Assembly (NCBI GenBank): GCA_964650975.1
Contig: CAZYWA010000300.1
Coordinates: 1-9,529, forward strand
Source: CAZYWA01 sp964650975 [NCBI: uncultured bacterium]
GTDB lineage: Bacteria > JADJOY01
Direction: 5' to 3'
DNA: 9,529 bases
Shown: positions 7,059-9,529 of the stretch, piece after piece
How the letters are laid out: every line of letters begins with the position of its first letter
How positions within the stretch are numbered: the stretch's first letter is position 1
Translations under genes and position numbers: made by a program
Notes under the pieces: generated by a model
Database searches by the model: none
The model's input: the letters and a program-made list of their open reading frames with translations, nothing else
Told to the model about the DNA's origin: nothing

Positions 7059-7538
7059 GCAAGCGTCGCGGGCGAGTCCGATGTAGTGGAACGAATTCAT
7101 GAGCTGAATCTGCTCAGGGCAGTGGGTCTTCGTGGGGTTTTTCGCCTTCTGGTGGGTGCCGGTCACCGTCGTACCTTCGTCGCTTTCGGAGACGAACCGG
7201 AAGGTAGCCTTGGCGTGTTCGCCATTCAGCTTGATGCGGAGCTGGTAATCCGCTTTGCCGTCGGTTTTGTCGCTGAGAGTTCCTTCGAGGACGTTTCCAC
7301 TCTGCTTCAAGGTCCCCTTCGCCTGGTTGACTTCCCAGGTGGGACCGCGTGTGACGGAGATGAGCTCCCATTCCTGGCCGGCTTCCGCCGGAGTCGCCAG
7401 CAGAACGGAGCAGAGGACCACGAGGCTTGTCGCGGCGACCCCCAACGACCAGCACTCGGCCGCAAGGCCGAGCCGCGCCGAGCATGCTCGTCCGCGCCTG
7501 AAGACACCGCCATGCACAGCCTCGAGCGTTCCAGTCAT
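7050..7538 (-). CDS. small exported protein of unknown function
   Basis: A 162-residue minus-strand protein. The start at 7538-7536 is chosen because GAGGAGG lies 4 nt upstream. An in-frame ATG nine codons earlier (7565) has its GGAGG only 1 nt away. The N-terminus is long (about 50 residues) and basic, with a hydrophobic core SLGVAATSLVVLCSVLLA and a good cleavage site (TPAEA/GQE), so export to the periplasm or beyond is likely. The mature part, about 110 residues, is rich in alternating strand-like stretches (WELISVTRGPTWEVN, GTLKQSGNVLEGTLSD, YQLRIKLNGEHAKATFRF). It ends with two cysteines in HCPEQI and RDACEP that could form a disulfide. This looks like a small beta-barrel or beta-sandwich domain, but I recognise no family. 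Codon bias is like that of its neighbours. It is convergent with the hybrid kinase and divergent from the YfiR-like gene, so it probably has its own promoter. Confidence 0.78.
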   Translation of the reverse strand: MTGTLEAVHGGVFRRGRACSARLGLAAECWSLGVAATSLVVLCSVLLATPAEAGQEWELISVTRGPTWEVNQAKGTLKQSGNVLEGTLSDKTDGKADYQLRIKLNGEHAKATFRFVSESDEGTTVTGTHQKAKNPTKTHCPEQIQLMNSFHYIGLARDACEP

Positions 7539-7700
7539 GGATCCTCCTCGTTCCGTTCGTCCCATACCTCCCGAACCAGGTCAAGCACGGTGTCCTTCAG
7601 CGCGGATGTGTCGCGAAGACCGAGTCTGGAGATTTACCCGCGACCCAGAAGTTCTCGCGACGGCCGACGTTCCAGGGGGGCGCGCGGGGGAGCCCCGTCC

Positions 7701-7709
7701 TGATATATG
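7701..7709 (+). promoter_or_regulatory. possible extended -10 promoter for the YfiR-like gene
   Basis: TGATATATG reads as TG-n followed by TATATG (first four bases match TATAAT) and is an AT-rich island in a GC-rich region. It would start transcription near 7716 and so support translation from 7770 rather than from ATG 7707, which overlaps this site. No -35 element is convincing, so this is a weak call. Confidence 0.25.
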
Positions 7710-7769
7710 AAGACCGAGGCTCCCGCCACGCTCGGCCGCCGGGAGTCCTGGACCGAACCCGCCGCACCG

Positions 7770-8339
7770 ATGATGGATCCCAGGCACCGCAAGCGTGCCG
7801 TCGCCGCGGCGGCGCGGGTCATCGCGTGTGGACTGTGGGTGCTGGTCGCCACCCACGCGAGCGCCGACCCGGCCTACGACGAAGCCAAGGTCAAGGCGGC
7901 GTTCGTCGAGCGATTCATCCACTTCGTCGACTGGCCGGAGGCGCGGCTCGCCGATTCCTCGCGGCCGTTCGTGATCGGCATCTTGGGGCGCGACCCGATC
8001 CAGCCGCATCTCGAAGAGTTGCTGGCCAGCAAGCAACTGAAGGATCGCGCGGTGCAGATCCGCCTGATCGAGCGCGTGGAGGACCTGGGGGAATGCCACG
8101 TGCTGTGGATCTCGAGCAGCGAGGCCGGCCACGTGGCGGACGTGCTGGCGCGGATCGACGGCCAGGCGGTGCTCACGATGAGCGACACCGAGGGACTGGC
8201 GGCTCGCGGCGTCGACATCAACTTGAGCCGCGCGGGCGATCACCTGGGCTTCGAGGTGAATCGCGTCGCCGCCGAGCACAGCGGGTTGCAACTCAGCGCC
8301 AAGCTTCTGGACCTAGCACGGATCGTCTCCGGTCCCTGA
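7770..8339 (+). CDS. YfiR family (DUF4154) periplasmic protein
   Basis: A 189-residue protein from the ATG at 7770. A longer in-frame start at 7707 adds 21 polar residues ahead of the signal peptide and is less likely. No clear ribosome-binding site precedes either. Starting from 7770, residues MMDPRHRKR and the hydrophobic stretch to ATHASA form a standard signal peptide. The mature protein matches YfiR/DUF4154 from end to end: YDEAKVKAAFVERFIHFVDW, then FVIGILGRDP, a central CHVLWISSSE, AVLTMSDTEGLAARGVDINL, HLGFEVN, and SGLQLSAKLLDLARIV at the end. In Pseudomonas YfiR is a periplasmic, redox-responsive inhibitor of the membrane diguanylate cyclase YfiN. Here the next gene, 6 bp away, encodes a kinase with a CHASE8-like periplasmic domain, the same kind found in YfiN. 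The protein is therefore inferred to gate that kinase. Only one cysteine (in CHVLW) remains in the mature part, so the two-disulfide redox switch of Pseudomonas YfiR is not present in the same form. Confidence 0.88.
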   Translation: MMDPRHRKRAVAAAARVIACGLWVLVATHASADPAYDEAKVKAAFVERFIHFVDWPEARLADSSRPFVIGILGRDPIQPHLEELLASKQLKDRAVQIRLIERVEDLGECHVLWISSSEAGHVADVLARIDGQAVLTMSDTEGLAARGVDINLSRAGDHLGFEVNRVAAEHSGLQLSAKLLDLARIVSGP

Positions 8340-8345
8340 CCTTCC

Positions 8346-9529
8346 ATGTCCTCTTCCACGCCCTCGGACCCGGCCGTCGAGCGACCTGCGCGCTCGATCA
8401 CCACCACGCTCACGGCGGTGATCGTGGTCGCGGTGCTCGGGGTTCTGGCGCTCGACATCGGGATCCAGGCAGCCGTGGACGTGCGCCGCTTCCATCGCGA
8501 GCTCATGGAGCAAACGACGCTCACGGCGCGCATCGCGGGCGAGTACAGCGCTGCCGAGCTGGCGTTCGGCGCACGCAAGGAGTCGGCGGCGACGCTCGCG
8601 AAGCTGCGGCAGGACCCGAGCGTCGTGAGCGCCGGGCTCTACGACCGTGACGGCCGCCTGTTCTCGTCGTACACGCGCGCGTCCGCTGCGACCGACGGAA
8701 AGAGCGAAGCCGGCGAGGCGGGAGGCGATCTCCCCGCCCACATCGAGTCTTCCGGGAGCGCCACCACCAGCGTGGTCGCGAGCGGTTTCGTGGAGGCGCG
8801 CGAGCCGGTGACCCAGGACGGCGAGCGCTTCGGCACGGTGGTGCTCCGAGTCTCCACCGCCGCGCTCGACGCGCGCATCCGCAGCCATGCGCTCACCATG
8901 GCGGCGATCGGTGCCGTGCTGGCGATCTTCGCCGTGGGAGTGGCGAGGCTCCTCCAGCGCGTGATCTCGCGGCCCATCCTGGACCTCGCGACCTTCGTGG
9001 AGCGCTTCTCGGCGGCCCCCGACTATGCGGCGCGTGTCGACGCGGCCGGCAGTCGCGAGGTCAAGGTGCTGGCGACCGGCCTCAACACGATGCTGGCGGG
9101 CCTCGAGCGCGACAAGGAAGAGCTCGAGGATCGCGTCGCGGCGCGCACGGTCGAGCTGGTGCGCGCCAACGCCGACCTCGAGCAGGCGCGCCGCGCCGCG
9201 GAGGCCGCGGCGCAAGCGAAGTCCGAGTTCCTGGCCAACATGAGCCACGAGATCCGGACACCGCTCAACGCGGTGATCGGCATGACCAGCCTGCTGAGCG
9301 CCACCGAGCTCACGCTCGAGCAAGCCGATTTCGTCACCACGATCCGCACCGGCGGCGACCACCTGCTCACGGTCATCAACGACATCCTCGACTTCTCGAA
9401 GATCGACGCGGGACGCATGGAGCTCGAGGAGCAGCCGTTCGCGGTGCACCTGGTGATCGAGGAGACCCTCGACCTGGTGGCCACGCGCGCGCGGGAGAAA
9501 GGGCTCGACCTTTCCTACGAAATGGCGCC
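8346..9529 (+). CDS. CHASE8-like/HAMP sensor histidine kinase, probably hybrid (3' truncated by window edge)
   Basis: An open frame of 394 codons from ATG 8346 to the right edge, 6 bp after the YfiR-family stop. No good ribosome-binding site is visible, so coupling is likely. Membrane helix 1 is at about 19-40. A periplasmic region at 41-179 resembles CHASE8, with [20 protein letters not shown] and [20 protein letters not shown] (71-110). Helix 2 is at about 181-200. HAMP follows at about 201-253 ([17 protein letters not shown]), then a coiled coil (254-292) and HisKA with [20 protein letters not shown], phosphoacceptor His301. A dimerisation helix ends at [20 protein letters not shown], after which the ATPase domain begins and the window ends. 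This HisKA subtype usually belongs to large hybrid kinases with receiver and Hpt domains, so more is expected beyond the edge. CHASE8 is also the sensor of YfiN, which supports a direct link with the YfiR-family neighbour. Confidence 0.92.
   Translation, partial: MSSSTPSDPAVERPARSITTTLTAVIVVAVLGVLALDIGIQAAVDVRRFHRELMEQTTLTARIAGEYSAAELAFGARKESAATLAKLRQDPSVVSAGLYDRDGRLFSSYTRASAATDGKSEAGEAGGDLPAHIESSGSATTSVVASGFVEAREPVTQDGERFGTVVLRVSTAALDARIRSHALTMAAIGAVLAIFAVGVARLLQRVISRPILDLATFVERFSAAPDYAARVDAAGSREVKVLATGLNTMLAGLERDKEELEDRVAARTVELVRANADLEQARRAAEAAAQAKSEFLANMSHEIRTPLNAVIGMTSLLSATELTLEQADFVTTIRTGGDHLLTVINDILDFSKIDAGRMELEEQPFAVHLVIEETLDLVATRAREKGLDLSYEMA

Noticed and set aside
7610-7661. GTCGCGA/TCGCGAC 7-bp inverted repeat in the divergent intergenic region
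   Set aside because: Short arms made of CG-rich words that are frequent in this sequence, with a 38-nt spacer. Chance is an adequate explanation.
7770-7850. Possible lipoprotein signal in the YfiR-like protein (VIAC before the hydrophobic core)
   Set aside because: The cysteine falls before the main hydrophobic stretch, and an AxA-type site (THASA) follows it, so a normal Sec signal peptide fits better.

Overview
The window is 9,529 bp of very GC-rich, densely coding bacterial DNA with strongly G/C-biased third codon positions. No tRNA, rRNA, CRISPR array or transposase was seen. The gene mix is an acyl-CoA dehydrogenase pair, an F420-type deazaflavin oxidoreductase, and large membrane histidine kinases with a YfiR-family partner. 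It fits an uncultivated, environmental GC-rich bacterium, for example a Myxococcota/Desulfobacterota-like, Binatota-like or Eisenbacteria-like lineage. The sequence alone does not settle the taxonomy.

Region 1 (1-1960, plus strand) is a catabolic operon: the 3' end of one acyl-CoA dehydrogenase, a complete second acyl-CoA dehydrogenase 17 bp later, and a small DDN/F420H2-quinone-reductase-like protein 7 bp after that. The second dehydrogenase seems to lack both usual catalytic-base positions, which suggests a heteromeric enzyme in which the two products work together.

Region 2 (1961-3885) starts with a 104-bp imperfect palindrome (1963-2066). It is followed by an SplB-like radical SAM protein with an unusual CX6CX3C cluster motif. 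That gene converges, with an 8-bp gap, on a minus-strand exported SMP-30/gluconolactonase-like beta-propeller.

Region 3 (3886-7018) is a two-gene plus-strand unit. A membrane-anchored thioredoxin-fold protein with a C-P-C motif lies 12 bp before a hybrid histidine kinase with six membrane helices, PAS, HisKA, HATPase and receiver domains. A spaced inverted repeat lies just upstream. The layout suggests a redox- or metal-linked membrane signalling module.

Region 4 (7050-9529) holds a minus-strand small exported protein of unknown function and, diverging from it, a YfiR-family periplasmic protein. A CHASE8-like/HAMP/histidine kinase runs off the right edge. This resembles the YfiR-YfiN periplasmic control pair, but the visible output is a histidine kinase rather than a diguanylate cyclase. 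The kinase is open at the window edge and has to be translated directly from 8346.

None of these parts is wholly without precedent. The most notable are the CPC-protein/six-helix kinase pair, the YfiR/CHASE8-kinase pair, the large palindrome before the radical SAM gene, and the non-canonical radical SAM cysteine spacing.
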